From the NCBI RefSeq assembly GCF_002153425.1, contig NZ_KZ119600.1:2000684-2064683 (forward strand): 64,000 bases of DNA. The letters run 5' to 3'. This stretch comes from Litchfieldia alkalitelluris (lineage in GTDB: Bacteria > Bacillota > Bacilli > Bacillales > Salisediminibacteriaceae). Each line of letters starts with the position of its first letter. Position 1 is the first letter of the stretch. Position numbers and translations under genes: made by a program. Below the pieces are notes generated by a model that was not told the DNA's origin, did no database searches, and worked only from the letters and a program-made list of their open reading frames with translations. This document shows positions 43,653 to 54,092 of this stretch, piece after piece.

Positions 43653-44711
43653 ATGTCGTTAATAAAAACATTTCATAAACCCAAAATTTATATAAGCTAT
43701 ATAGTTATGATTTCTTTATTTTTTGTTTCTGTAATTCTAGGAATCAGTGTCGGTAGTGCCTCCATAACCATAAGTGAAACTATATCAGTATTACTCAGTT
43801 TATCAAAATGGATAGAGTTAGACGCAAGTATCAACTCAAGGGTTGCTTATATTATATTAGATATTAGACTTCCAAGAGTCTTACTTGCATCATTAGTAGG
43901 GGCATCACTAGCCGTAGCTGGTGCAGCTTTTCAGGGCCTTTTAAGAAATCCATTGGCAGACCCCTACACATTGGGTGCATCTTCTGGTGCAGCTGTTGGT
44001 GCAGTCACAGTTCTATACTTCGGAATAAGTATACCTTTCATAGGTATTTTGACTCTCCCTGTTTTTGCAATTTTATCTGGTTTTATTACTTTGATTACAG
44101 TAATTTTATTTGCAAGAACAGTGCAGCGCAGTTTGTCGGTTGAAACTATTATCTTAACAGGAATTATATTTAGCTCTTTTTTAGGGGCAATCATTTCCCT
44201 ATTAATATCTTTAAGTGGAGATGAAATTCGTCAGTTAGTGAACTGGCTATTAGGTTCAGTAGGAATGCGTGGTTGGAATTATGTGTATTTAATTATTCCA
44301 TTCTTTTTCCTAGGATTTATACTCCTTTTGGCCCATTGGCGAGAGCTAAATGCCTTTGTATTTGGAGAGCAGTCTGCCCATCATTTAGGGATTCATGTGG
44401 AGCGAAAAAAATTTGTTATTTTATTTGCCGCTTCCTTATTGACAGGTTCAGCAGTAGCAGTCTCAGGAACTATTGGTTTTGTAGGTCTCGTAATCCCCCA
44501 CTTTGTAAGGATTATTTGGGGCGCAGACCATAAGCATCTGATTCCTCTCTCTGCATTAGTAGGTGGAATTTTCCTTGTTGTTGCAGATTTAATTGCTAGA
44601 ACAATCATTTCACCTGCTGAGTTACCAATTGGAGTTATAACAGCATTAATAGGCGCACCTGTTTTTGGGCTCATATTAATTAGTAAGCATCGTGGAAAAA
44701 TACCGAAATAA
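43653..44711 (+). CDS. btuC: cobalamin ABC transporter permease (BtuC/FecCD family)
   Basis: Polytopic permease (352 aa) with the FecCD signatures IRLPRVLLASLVGASLAVAGAAFQGLLRNPLADPYTLG and GTIGFVGLVIPHFVRIIWGADH. The riboswitch upstream and the pduO gene downstream point to vitamin B12 or cobinamide rather than siderophores. Homologue of B. subtilis YvrB. The matching binding protein BtuF (YvrC) is not next to it. Confidence 0.88.
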   Translation: MSLIKTFHKPKIYISYIVMISLFFVSVILGISVGSASITISETISVLLSLSKWIELDASINSRVAYIILDIRLPRVLLASLVGASLAVAGAAFQGLLRNPLADPYTLGASSGAAVGAVTVLYFGISIPFIGILTLPVFAILSGFITLITVILFARTVQRSLSVETIILTGIIFSSFLGAIISLLISLSGDEIRQLVNWLLGSVGMRGWNYVYLIIPFFFLGFILLLAHWRELNAFVFGEQSAHHLGIHVERKKFVILFAASLLTGSAVAVSGTIGFVGLVIPHFVRIIWGADHKHLIPLSALVGGIFLVVADLIARTIISPAELPIGVITALIGAPVFGLILISKHRGKIPK

Positions 44712-44723
44712 GGGGAGAGCGAA

Positions 44724-46046
44724 TTGATAGAAGTGGATAATCTGTCTGGGGGCTATGGTGCATCTCCAGTTGTAAAAGACATTAGTTTTACAGTAGAAAA
44801 AGGTACTTTCTTTGGTATTATCGGTCCCAATGGTTGTGGAAAAACAACATTACTAAAACTATTAACAGGAGTACTCCCAAATAAAAATGGATTCATCTAC
44901 ATTGAGGGACGATTATTAGAGTCCTATAACCGCAAAGAATTAGCAAGGAAAATCACTTTACTCCCACAACAGCCTGAAGTCTCCTTTTCATACACTGTTA
45001 GGGATGTCATTGCTATGGGGAGGTACCCATATAAAAAAGGATTGTTTCACTTTTTTGATGAAACAGATGAGAAGAAGGTTAGAGAGGTTATCAGACAGCT
45101 TGGTTTGGAAAAATACCAGGATCTTCCCCTTCCTTCATTGAGTGGTGGAGAGCAACAACGAGTGTTTTTAGCGAAGGCATTAGTTCAGGAACCTTCAATA
45201 TTAATTTTAGACGAGCCAACGAATCATCTTGATGTTTCGTTTCAAATAGAATTAATGAACCTTATTAAAGAACTGGTTAATACCCAGAAGGTAACAGTTA
45301 TAGCAGTTCTCCACGACCTAAACATGGCAAGTTTATATTGTGATCAAATACTGTTAATGAAGGACGGAAGGAGGGTTTCAATAAATGAGCCTAACCAAGT
45401 TCTTCATAGTGAAACTTTAGGGGAAGTCTATGGTACTGCGCTTGAGAGAAAGGAACACCCAATTGTCCCAAAGCCTCTGATCACTTTCCAACCAACTGAC
45501 TTTGGTAAAAAAACGAAATGGAATCTGCAGCAATACGATGAAAGGGATATGTGGGTTGTTGAGTCGAATATATATTTGAAAACACTAACAACTGAAGCAG
45601 GAAAAGGGATAAACTGGGTAAAGAGGTTTGAATTTCATAAAAACTTTCATGTAGGATTGGAAAACCAATCAAGCGATAAGTTCATGTACACTGTTCGTAG
45701 GGAGATTGAACATGGCAAGCAGAATTTGATAAAGGTACAAAAAGACAATCTTCACGTTTTATCACTAGGGACATTTGATCGTGAAAATGTGTTAGGATTT
45801 TTTATTAATGGGTATTTAGGGGAATCAGAGTTTTTTCAAATATTTATGAAAATAGGGCAGTGGTTATCTTCTTTTAGTTCTCCTGAGGAAAACCATGACC
45901 CTGTGATACTTTTAGCTGCCACACAAGTGAATAGTGAAGTGTCTATAGAAACAATAGCTGTAGAAATGAAAGAAGCCTTAATTGAAATAGCTGAAAAGAA
46001 AAACAAAAAGGAGGAAAACGATGAAAATCTATACGAAAAAGGGTGA
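44724..46046 (+). CDS. btuD: cobalamin ABC transporter ATPase with C-terminal extension (YvrA-like BtuD)
   Basis: Residues 1-255 are a typical ABC ATPase: Walker A GPNGCGKTTLLK, signature LSGGEQQRVFLAKAL, Walker B ILILDEPTNHLDV, H-loop VLHDLN. A further 185 residues follow (from about PLITFQPTDFGKK), giving 440 aa, about the 441 of B. subtilis YvrA. The extension LKTLTTEAGKGINWVKRFEF faintly recalls CbiZ (adenosylcobinamide amidohydrolase), but I cannot see its later motifs. TTG 44724 follows AGGGGAGAG. It overlaps pduO by 26 bases. Confidence 0.85.
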   Translation: MIEVDNLSGGYGASPVVKDISFTVEKGTFFGIIGPNGCGKTTLLKLLTGVLPNKNGFIYIEGRLLESYNRKELARKITLLPQQPEVSFSYTVRDVIAMGRYPYKKGLFHFFDETDEKKVREVIRQLGLEKYQDLPLPSLSGGEQQRVFLAKALVQEPSILILDEPTNHLDVSFQIELMNLIKELVNTQKVTVIAVLHDLNMASLYCDQILLMKDGRRVSINEPNQVLHSETLGEVYGTALERKEHPIVPKPLITFQPTDFGKKTKWNLQQYDERDMWVVESNIYLKTLTTEAGKGINWVKRFEFHKNFHVGLENQSSDKFMYTVRREIEHGKQNLIKVQKDNLHVLSLGTFDRENVLGFFINGYLGESEFFQIFMKIGQWLSSFSSPEENHDPVILLAATQVNSEVSIETIAVEMKEALIEIAEKKNKKEENDENLYEKG

Positions 46047-46575
46047 CGAAGGAGAAACCCAATTAGTAGGAAAAAAGGTGGCGAAAACTCATGAACGGGT
46101 GGAGGCCTACGGGACAATTGATGAATTGAATAGCTTCATAGGCGTGACGATTTCAAAAATATCTAGTAAGCATTCTGACATTCATAATGATTTAGTAAAA
46201 ATTCAGCATGAACTTTTTGATCTCGGAGGGGACCTAGCAAATGTAACGAAAAAGGAAAATTGGGCTGTAAAAGAGGAGTATGTCAAATATTTAGAAAACA
46301 GAATAGATGTTTATTGGAATGAATCTCCACCATTAAAAAAATTTATTTTACCAGGTGGTGTCACAGGTGCTGCTGAATTACATGTGTGCAGGACTGTGGC
46401 AAGGAGAAGCGAAAGAAAAGTTTTACTAATAAAGGATGAATATCCGATTCCACCCGATGCTTTAAAGTATATAAATCGCCTGTCTGATTATTTTTTTGCA
46501 GCTGCAAGGGCAGTGAATTACCGCGAAGGTGGAGAAGATGTATTATATGAGCGTGGCTCCGATGTGTTTAAATGA
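46021..46575 (+). CDS. pduO: corrinoid adenosyltransferase, PduO type
   Basis: Transfers adenosyl from ATP to cob(I)alamin, making AdoCbl. N-terminal YTKKGDEGETQLVGKKVAKTHERVEAYGTIDELNSFIG holds the ATP-binding loop. The C-terminal VCRTVARRSERKVLL and LSDYFFAAARAVN carry the conserved Arg and Asn. 184 aa. AGGAGG lies in the end of btuD. It completes an import-and-activate B12 operon (B. subtilis YvqK). Confidence 0.93.
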   Translation: MKIYTKKGDEGETQLVGKKVAKTHERVEAYGTIDELNSFIGVTISKISSKHSDIHNDLVKIQHELFDLGGDLANVTKKENWAVKEEYVKYLENRIDVYWNESPPLKKFILPGGVTGAAELHVCRTVARRSERKVLLIKDEYPIPPDALKYINRLSDYFFAAARAVNYREGGEDVLYERGSDVFK

Positions 46576-46579
46576 CTTA

Positions 46580-46622
46580 AAAAAAAGAAACCGACTCTCA
46601 TAATGACGAGAGTCGGTTTCGT
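46580..46622. terminator. bidirectional terminator between pduO and the SurA-like gene
   Basis: AAACCGACTCTC and GAGAGTCGGTTT form a perfect 12-bp stem around ATAATGAC. An A-run precedes it and a T-rich end follows, so it can serve both convergent genes. Confidence 0.85.
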
Positions 46623-46627
46623 ATTAC

Positions 46628-47299
46628 TTAAATATAAATTTCTACTTCGGCATCTTCCATTAATTGCTGAACATAGGAGTCCCATACATAACTTGCTTCT
46701 AGCTCCACTAATAGCTCGTCATATTCACCAATTTCTTCCCCATACTGAGCAATAATTTCATCATAATATGCCCTTAAGTTTTCCTCAGTGACATCAAAAT
46801 CTTCAAAATCAAGATGATCTAAGTCTGTTAATTTTTGAATCTTTAATTGATCCTTTACTTCTTGTCGGAACATTTCATCTGAATAACCTTGTTCTTCCAT
46901 GGCTGATTGCAACTCTTCTTCTGTTGTATCATATTCAACCAACATTTGTTCAACGGCCATATCGATCTCTTCCTCCGTAGGTTCAATGTCATGTCGGTCA
47001 GCTTCTTGAACTAGTACTTTTTCACGAACTATATCATTAAGAAGATCCATTCTTATTTCTTGTAGTGTTTCTTCATATTCATCAGAGTCAAGGTCTATTC
47101 CTTGTTGTGAGTAAAATTGCCTCATAGAATCAACCTGTTGCTCCAAAAAATCAAGTGGAATCTCTTCCCCATTCACGATTGCAGCAGCTTCACCATCAGC
47201 ACTATTTTGTTCTCCTTCATCATTACCTCCACATGCTACAAGAGTGAATATAGCTGCAACAAAAAAAACAATAAAAAAATTCTTTCTTAAAAATAACAT
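46628..47299 (-). CDS. SurA N-terminal-domain lipoprotein
   Basis: A signal peptide with lipobox LVAC-GGN is followed by a SurA/PrsA-like chaperone N-terminal domain (AAIVNGEEIPLDFLEQQVDSMRQ; DLLNDIVREKVLVQEADRHDIEPTEEEID). No parvulin PPIase domain is present in 223 aa, so it may be a foldase-like chaperone without isomerase activity. The mature protein is very acidic, with few Lys or Arg. Anchored to the outer face of the membrane. Confidence 0.82.
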   Translation of the reverse strand: MLFLRKNFFIVFFVAAIFTLVACGGNDEGEQNSADGEAAAIVNGEEIPLDFLEQQVDSMRQFYSQQGIDLDSDEYEETLQEIRMDLLNDIVREKVLVQEADRHDIEPTEEEIDMAVEQMLVEYDTTEEELQSAMEEQGYSDEMFRQEVKDQLKIQKLTDLDHLDFEDFDVTEENLRAYYDEIIAQYGEEIGEYDELLVELEASYVWDSYVQQLMEDAEVEIYI

Positions 47300-47508
47300 T
47301 AAAATATTTCCACCTTTCTGTTCCTATAAGAGATATGGACTAGACTATGTTTCACTTTACCACAAGGGAAGAAAAGAATTCAATTTAACAATTATAAAAA
47401 ATTATGTGGTTATAACGCAAGGTTTTTCGTGAGTCCTAGCTTTCCGCTCTAATTCAATCATTTCATCTACAATAAATTCATATGATACAAGAAAGGAAGG
47501 TGATAGGC

Positions 47509-48573
47509 TTGAAACAATATGTCGTAAAACTTGAGGATACGATTCATAAAGTAAGCTTCTCCCACAATGTATCTGTTAAGGATATTTTAGATTTTAATCC
47601 ACATCTTCAGGACGGTCGTGCTTACATATATCCAGGTGAGCAGTTATTGATTCCTAATTCGTATCATGGGAAGTTTAAGGAGAAACAGGGAGAATGTGTG
47701 AAAGAATTCTCTTTTGGTGATGTAAAAGCATATATAGACAAATGGAGGGGACATCGACTACTTGATGCATCTGTCATTGGTAAAAGTGTACTAGGGTACC
47801 CGTTGTATTTGCTGAAAATAGGGAATGGACCTAAAGAAGTATTTTATTCTGGGGGATGGCATGCAAATGAATGGATGACAAGTAAATTTCTTTGTGATTG
47901 GATCGATGTTGTATTAGATAACTATGATAAGAATGAGTTATTTTATGGAGATAATCTTAAGAGTATATTTGATAAAGTGACCCTTTATGTAGTTCCTATG
48001 GTGAACCCGGATGGGATTAGTTTAGTGCAACAAGGAAATTATCCGAATCACCCATACTATCACACTATAAATAGAATAAATAAAGGAGCACCATCTTTTG
48101 ATCATTGGTCTGCAAACATACGTGGAGTTGATTTAAATCATCAATGGCCCGCTGGGTGGAAGCAAGAGGCTGATGAGAGTCCGCAAAAACCATGGCCTAG
48201 ACATTACAGTGGTACATCACCATTAACAGAACCAGAAGTATTAGCCATCTATCACTTAACCTTAAAGCACCATTTTTCTCATGTTTTAGCATTTCATTCA
48301 CAAGGGCAAGTGATTTATTGGGGTTACAGAAATATGGAGCCTAAAATTAGTAAAGAAATGGTGGATCGATTATCCTTGAGGAGCTCTTATGTACCAGTTA
48401 GAACAGCAGACAGTGATGGTGGTTATAAGGATTGGTTTATACAAGAAACAGGTAGACCAGGATTTACAATAGAAGTAGGAGTGGGGACAAATCCATTGCC
48501 ATTCCGTGCATATGGAGAAATTTGGGCAAATAATGTGGAGCTTGCACTAGAGGGACTAAAAATTTCTATATAA
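47509..48573 (+). CDS. M14 gamma-D-glutamyl-L-diamino acid endopeptidase with LysM domain
   Basis: N-terminal LysM (residues 2-50: YVVKLEDTIHKVSFSHNVSVKDILDFNP... LLIP) followed by a zinc carboxypeptidase-like domain. Zinc ligands are in GGWHANEW (His118, Glu121) and HVLAFHSQGQ; the catalytic Glu is in FTIEVGVG. Such enzymes cut gamma-D-Glu-DAP bonds of peptidoglycan (B. subtilis YqgT relative; B. sphaericus endopeptidase I). No signal peptide, so it probably acts inside the sporulating cell. TTG 47509 follows AAGGAAGGTGA; 354 aa. Confidence 0.85.
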   Translation: MKQYVVKLEDTIHKVSFSHNVSVKDILDFNPHLQDGRAYIYPGEQLLIPNSYHGKFKEKQGECVKEFSFGDVKAYIDKWRGHRLLDASVIGKSVLGYPLYLLKIGNGPKEVFYSGGWHANEWMTSKFLCDWIDVVLDNYDKNELFYGDNLKSIFDKVTLYVVPMVNPDGISLVQQGNYPNHPYYHTINRINKGAPSFDHWSANIRGVDLNHQWPAGWKQEADESPQKPWPRHYSGTSPLTEPEVLAIYHLTLKHHFSHVLAFHSQGQVIYWGYRNMEPKISKEMVDRLSLRSSYVPVRTADSDGGYKDWFIQETGRPGFTIEVGVGTNPLPFRAYGEIWANNVELALEGLKISI

Positions 48574-48674
48574 CTCATTTGAAACTTCGGACTTACTTAT
48601 ATATGCTTGTCCTAACTAAGGTGATAGATTATGATTATCAAGAAGGATAATTACGATTTTCTTGGAGGAGTAAC

Positions 48675-49316
48675 ATGAAGGATTGGATCAAGCATTTAAA
48701 AGGAATGCCTTTTTTCGAAGGTTTATCAGATGAAGAGCTAAGCCCTATTATAGAAATGAGTAGAATCAAAGAACTAAAAGATAAAGAGATATTATTTTGG
48801 GAAGGAGATCCTAGAAATTATATTTATGTACTCGGGGAAGGTACAATACTTATTAGTAAGCTTACAGAAAGTGGAGAGGAAAGCTTAATCAATGTTTTAG
48901 CAGAAGGAGAAATATTCCCCCATTCTGGTTTTTTTGATCAATCTCCATATCCAGGTACTGCAAAAGCAAAAAAGGATGTTGTATTGTTAGCCATCCCAAT
49001 TGATGGATTTGAAAAACTTATAAAAAATAACCCTGAATATGCTTTTCGAATTATTCAAGTTATGAACCAAAAATTAGTATTTATGCAGAAGAAACTAAAT
49101 GAAATATTATCATTAAACGTAGAATCACGTCTCAAAGGTGCCCTTGCTCACTTACAAGAAACACAAGGGAATACGATTCGTCTTACACATCAAGAGATAG
49201 GGAATATTATTGGTTCAACTCGAGAAACAGTCAGTAGGCAATTAAAAAAATGGGAATCTGAAGGATTAGTTGAAGTGAAAAAGGATCGGATTAAATTAAT
49301 AAAGGATTTTAATTAA
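48675..49316 (+). CDS. Crp/Fnr-family transcriptional regulator
   Basis: An N-terminal cyclic-nucleotide-binding beta-barrel (MPFFEGLSDEELSPIIEMS; KEILFWEGDPRNYIYVLGEGTILI), a dimer helix, and a C-terminal winged helix with IRLTHQEIGNIIGSTRETVSRQLKKWESEG. 213 aa. There is no N-terminal Cys cluster, so it is not an FNR oxygen sensor. The effector is unknown. It is single and is followed by a hairpin shared with fer. Confidence 0.85.
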   Translation: MKDWIKHLKGMPFFEGLSDEELSPIIEMSRIKELKDKEILFWEGDPRNYIYVLGEGTILISKLTESGEESLINVLAEGEIFPHSGFFDQSPYPGTAKAKKDVVLLAIPIDGFEKLIKNNPEYAFRIIQVMNQKLVFMQKKLNEILSLNVESRLKGALAHLQETQGNTIRLTHQEIGNIIGSTRETVSRQLKKWESEGLVEVKKDRIKLIKDFN

Positions 49317-49326
49317 GTGCACAAGG

Positions 49327-49360
49327 AAAGAGGCTGAGATGTTACGTCCCAGCCTCTTTT
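49327..49360. terminator. short GAGGCTG-type bidirectional hairpin
   Basis: AAAGAGGCTGAGA and TCCCAGCCTCTTT pair around a short loop. It lies between convergent crp-like and fer genes. Confidence 0.8.
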
Positions 49361-49383
49361 AACACTTGCAATTTTCTTATAAT

Positions 49384-50942
<1,559 letters not shown>

Positions 50943-50950
<8 letters not shown>

Positions 50951-52463
50951 GTTAGACGTGATATTAGAGGAGAAATTTGGTTTTAAAAGCTTCCGACCTG
51001 GACAAAAAGACATTATTCAATCTGTATTAAATGGATTAGATGTTCTTGCTATTCTACCAACTGGAGCGGGGAAAACCTTATGTTATCAATATCCTTCAAA
51101 AATGATCAGCGGATTGACAATTGTTGTTTCACCTCTATTATCATTAATGGAGGATCAAGTACATCAGCTACGTGCAGCTGGGGACAAAACAGTTTATCAA
51201 TTGAATAGTATGCTTACTTTTTCAGAGAGGAAATATGTATTGTCTCAGCTTAAAGATGATTCTATGTTATTTATATCACCAGAGATGCTTGGCAGTGAGT
51301 ATATTCAAAAACAACTAAAAAGTCACCCAGTAGGCCTTTTCGTAGTAGATGAGGCACATTGTATATCACAGTGGGGACATGAATTCCGAACAGATTATTT
51401 ACGGCTGAAGGAAGTGAGAAAAGCATTGGGCTCTCCCCCTTGTCTCGCATTAACAGCAACAGCAACCCCCGAAGTAGAGGATGATATAAAAAAAGAGCTT
51501 CATATGCGTTCACCTGTGGTTCATAGATTTTCTGTAAATCGTGAAAACATAAGGTTAATTGTAGAGGAGGCTAATGGAGTTAAAGAAAAGGAACAGCTTT
51601 TTATTAAAAGCCTTGAATATATAGAGACACCAGCAATTATTTATACTGCAACGAGAAACGGTGCAATTGAAATTGCTGAAAAACTTAAAGAAAAGGGAAT
51701 TACTAATACGGCGTATTATCATGGTGGGATGTCAAAGGAAGACCGTCTGTTAGTTCAATATCAATTCTTAAAGGACGAACTTGATATTATTTGTGCTACA
51801 AATGCATTTGGTATGGGAGTAAATAAATCAAATATACGCACTGTTGTACACTTACATTTACCATCTTCTGCTGAACAGTACATACAAGAAATAGGGAGGG
51901 CTGGTAGGGACGGAAAACAGAGTAGTTCCGTGTTATTCTTTACAAAAGAAGATAGAAGAGTCCCCCTAAACTTTATTGCACAAGAGTTTCCAACTGAAAA
52001 TGAATTAAAAGTTTGGTTTCAAAGTGGCTTACACACAAATGGAAGGATAGAAGCTGAAGAACTTAAACAAATTTATCGTATTGATGAAACAAGATGGAAG
52101 ATGCTTTCCTATTACTTACAAAAAGCAGATATGATTGATGGTGATTATATCTTATTAGAGAAAATAAATGATGATATGCTAAATCGCTTAAACCACCATT
52201 TCTTTGGACGAAAAAAGAAGAAAGAAACTCGTTTCGCACTGTTTGAAGAGCTTGTCCTTGGGGAAAATTGTATTCGTAGTGCTATCTTGATGTATTTTGG
52301 TGAGGAGCCTTCAAGCCTAAGGGAGAATTGCTGTTCTAAATGTGGTGTTAAACTGACTGACTTAAAAAAGGGTGGTTTAACAAGCGATATTGACAAGGAA
52401 GTTTTTTCGTGGGACATTCAACTAAAGAGAATGTTCTTTCCTACTACTGATGGGGGTTCATAA
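50943..52463 (+). CDS. recS: RecQ-family DNA helicase (RecS type)
   Basis: SF2 3'-5' helicase, 506 aa: motif I LPTGAGKTLCYQYP, II DEAHCISQWGHEFR, III ALTATATPEV, VI QEIGRAGRDG, and the zinc-binding CIRSAIL...CCSKCG. The HRDC domain of full-length RecQ is absent, as in B. subtilis RecS. TTG 50943 follows AGGAGGAAA. Translation overlaps ypbB and ypbD on either side. Confidence 0.92.
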
Positions 52464-53035
52464 TGAAAAAGCAAGGGGAAATCATTAAGCAATTAACTGA
52501 CCGGGAATTATTACTGAATTTATATATTACACAATTCATTATATTAATTTTAGCTTTTACCTTAAGCAGGTTTTTGTTTGGTACTTGGTTTTATCCACTA
52601 GAGTTAATCACGTGGGATCTACAAGCAGTCACATTAGGGGTAATAGCTGGATTGTTAGTTGTATTACTAGAATTAATTCTTGTAAAGTGGCTTCCAAAGC
52701 ATTATTTTGACGACGGAGGAATAAATGAACGAGTTTTTCAAAAAAGATCATTTCTTCACATTGCATTCATTTCAGCAGTTGTTGCTTTCTCTGAAGAATT
52801 ATTATTCCGTGGTGTTCTTCAAACATATTTAGGCCTTCTTCCAGCATCTATTATTTTTGCTTTGATACATTTTAGATACCTGCACAAACCATTTTTATTC
52901 GTTTTTACAGTAATATTAAGTTTGTTTTTAGGAATTTTATATTGGTATACAGGTAACTTATTAACTGTAATGATATGCCATTTCCTTATTGATTATCTAT
53001 TAGGCATAGCAATAAGGTTAAAGATCGTTAAATGA
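52463..53035 (+). CDS. ypbD: CPBP-family intramembrane metalloprotease (YpbD)
   Basis: Polytopic 190-aa protein with the CPBP (Abi) motifs AFSEELLFRGVLQ (Glu-Glu and Arg), FALIHFRYL (His) and MICHFLIDYLLG (His). Members cleave membrane-embedded substrates; no substrate is known here. It starts at the last base of recS (TAATG), so is co-translated. Confidence 0.88.
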   Translation: MKKQGEIIKQLTDRELLLNLYITQFIILILAFTLSRFLFGTWFYPLELITWDLQAVTLGVIAGLLVVLLELILVKWLPKHYFDDGGINERVFQKRSFLHIAFISAVVAFSEELLFRGVLQTYLGLLPASIIFALIHFRYLHKPFLFVFTVILSLFLGILYWYTGNLLTVMICHFLIDYLLGIAIRLKIVK

Positions 53036-53119
53036 AATAACTGTAATGGAATAACCGTCACGAAGGTCGAAGTGTCTTATAGTTGGAATATCATGATAAT
53101 ATGAAATAGGGTGATCCAA

Positions 53120-53428
53120 ATGTCAGTACAATCTCCTCTTGATAATGAGCGAAAAAACATTGAAGAAAATGAAAAAATCTATAGTGGTCAATATGATGAT
53201 TGGGATGATGAACTAGATGTTTATAGTCTCCCGCCTAGAAGTGAGGTACATCATTCAGGGAAATTAAAAAAAGATACATCAAGTGAAATAAGTCGTTCAA
53301 AAGCAAAACAAAAAAAGCAAGAAAAGCAAGAAAAGCAATTTCCACTCGTTAAAGTATTATTAGTACTGTTTATAAGTCTAGTAACAATTATGATCACATA
53401 CCCAATCTGGAGTGATATGCTATTTTAG
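53120..53428 (+). CDS. YpbE-like membrane protein lacking the LysM domain
   Basis: A 102-residue protein: charged N-terminus, a Lys/Gln-rich stretch (KAKQKKQEKQEKQ) and a single C-terminal membrane helix (LVKVLLVLFISLVTIMITYPIW). It occupies the place of B. subtilis ypbE between ypbD and ypbF and has the same N-terminal layout, but ends right after the helix. B. subtilis YpbE has about 240 aa with a C-terminal LysM. ATG 53120 follows AGGGTGAT. Truncation or a separate lineage is possible. Confidence 0.6.
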   Translation: MSVQSPLDNERKNIEENEKIYSGQYDDWDDELDVYSLPPRSEVHHSGKLKKDTSSEISRSKAKQKKQEKQEKQFPLVKVLLVLFISLVTIMITYPIWSDMLF

Positions 53429-53495
53429 ACGTATAACTAGTCCACTCTGCATATAATATATAAATTTTATATATATTGATGCGGAGGTTTTGAGG

Positions 53496-53933
53496 GTGGA
53501 GAATAAATATCAAAAAAATGTGAAATCTTACGATACTATTGTACTAGATGCACTAATTGAAGCTAAGATGAAAGAAGTAAAAGCGGAGAAAGATGTAACG
53601 AAATGGGGCTATTTCTTCCTTTCTGTCTTATTGGCAGGTGTCGTTTACTTAGTAGTTAAATTAAGCACAGGTGTAGCAGTTGGTTCTTACTTGACCTTTT
53701 TATTGTCAGATATCTTCTTATTAATTTGGCTAGGATTACTTTTCATTGGCTTTCACTTTTTTACCATGAAGTCGAAGTACTTCGAGAAGAAAGAAAAAGA
53801 TTTTGATGAGTTAAAAGAAGATATTATAGATCGGGCCAGTGATATATGGAATTCCCCTGAACTAGAGAGGAAAAAACTGCTTCAATACCAAGAATTAAAA
53901 GAAAAGTATGACATCAACCTATATCACAAATAG
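53496..53933 (+). CDS. ypbF: YpbF family membrane protein
   Basis: A 145-residue protein with two central membrane helices (WGYFFLSVLLAGVVYLVVKL and LLSDIFLLIWLGLLFIGFHFF) and charged ends. It matches B. subtilis YpbF in place and architecture. GTG 53496 lies eight bases after GGAGGTT; TTG 53490 is too close. Function unknown. Confidence 0.75.
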   Translation: MENKYQKNVKSYDTIVLDALIEAKMKEVKAEKDVTKWGYFFLSVLLAGVVYLVVKLSTGVAVGSYLTFLLSDIFLLIWLGLLFIGFHFFTMKSKYFEKKEKDFDELKEDIIDRASDIWNSPELERKKLLQYQELKEKYDINLYHK

Positions 53934-53934
53934 T

Positions 53935-53967
53935 AAAAGCCCCAACAGGAGGGCTTTTATTTTTTTT
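53935..53967 (+). terminator. terminator after ypbF
   Basis: AAAAGCCC and GGGCTTTT pair around CAACAGGA, then a T-run of eight. Confidence 0.85.
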
Positions 53968-53998
53968 GGCCGATGACCAAGGCGATTGCGCTTTTCTT
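53968..53998. repeat. fragment of the GGCCGATGACCAAGGCG dispersed repeat
   Basis: GGCCGATGACCAAGGCGATT followed by GCGCTTTTCTTA matches the start of the 366-bp unit at 42171-42200 with one base changed. It lies exactly at the left border of the VOR-fhs insertion relative to B. subtilis. Confidence 0.6.
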
Positions 53999-54092
53999 AT
54001 TTCTAACTATTTTATGACATATTCTATGATGCGTTGTGAGCGTTTCCACAGTTAGATTATAATTAAGTATAGAATGGGAGAGGGGGTAAGAA

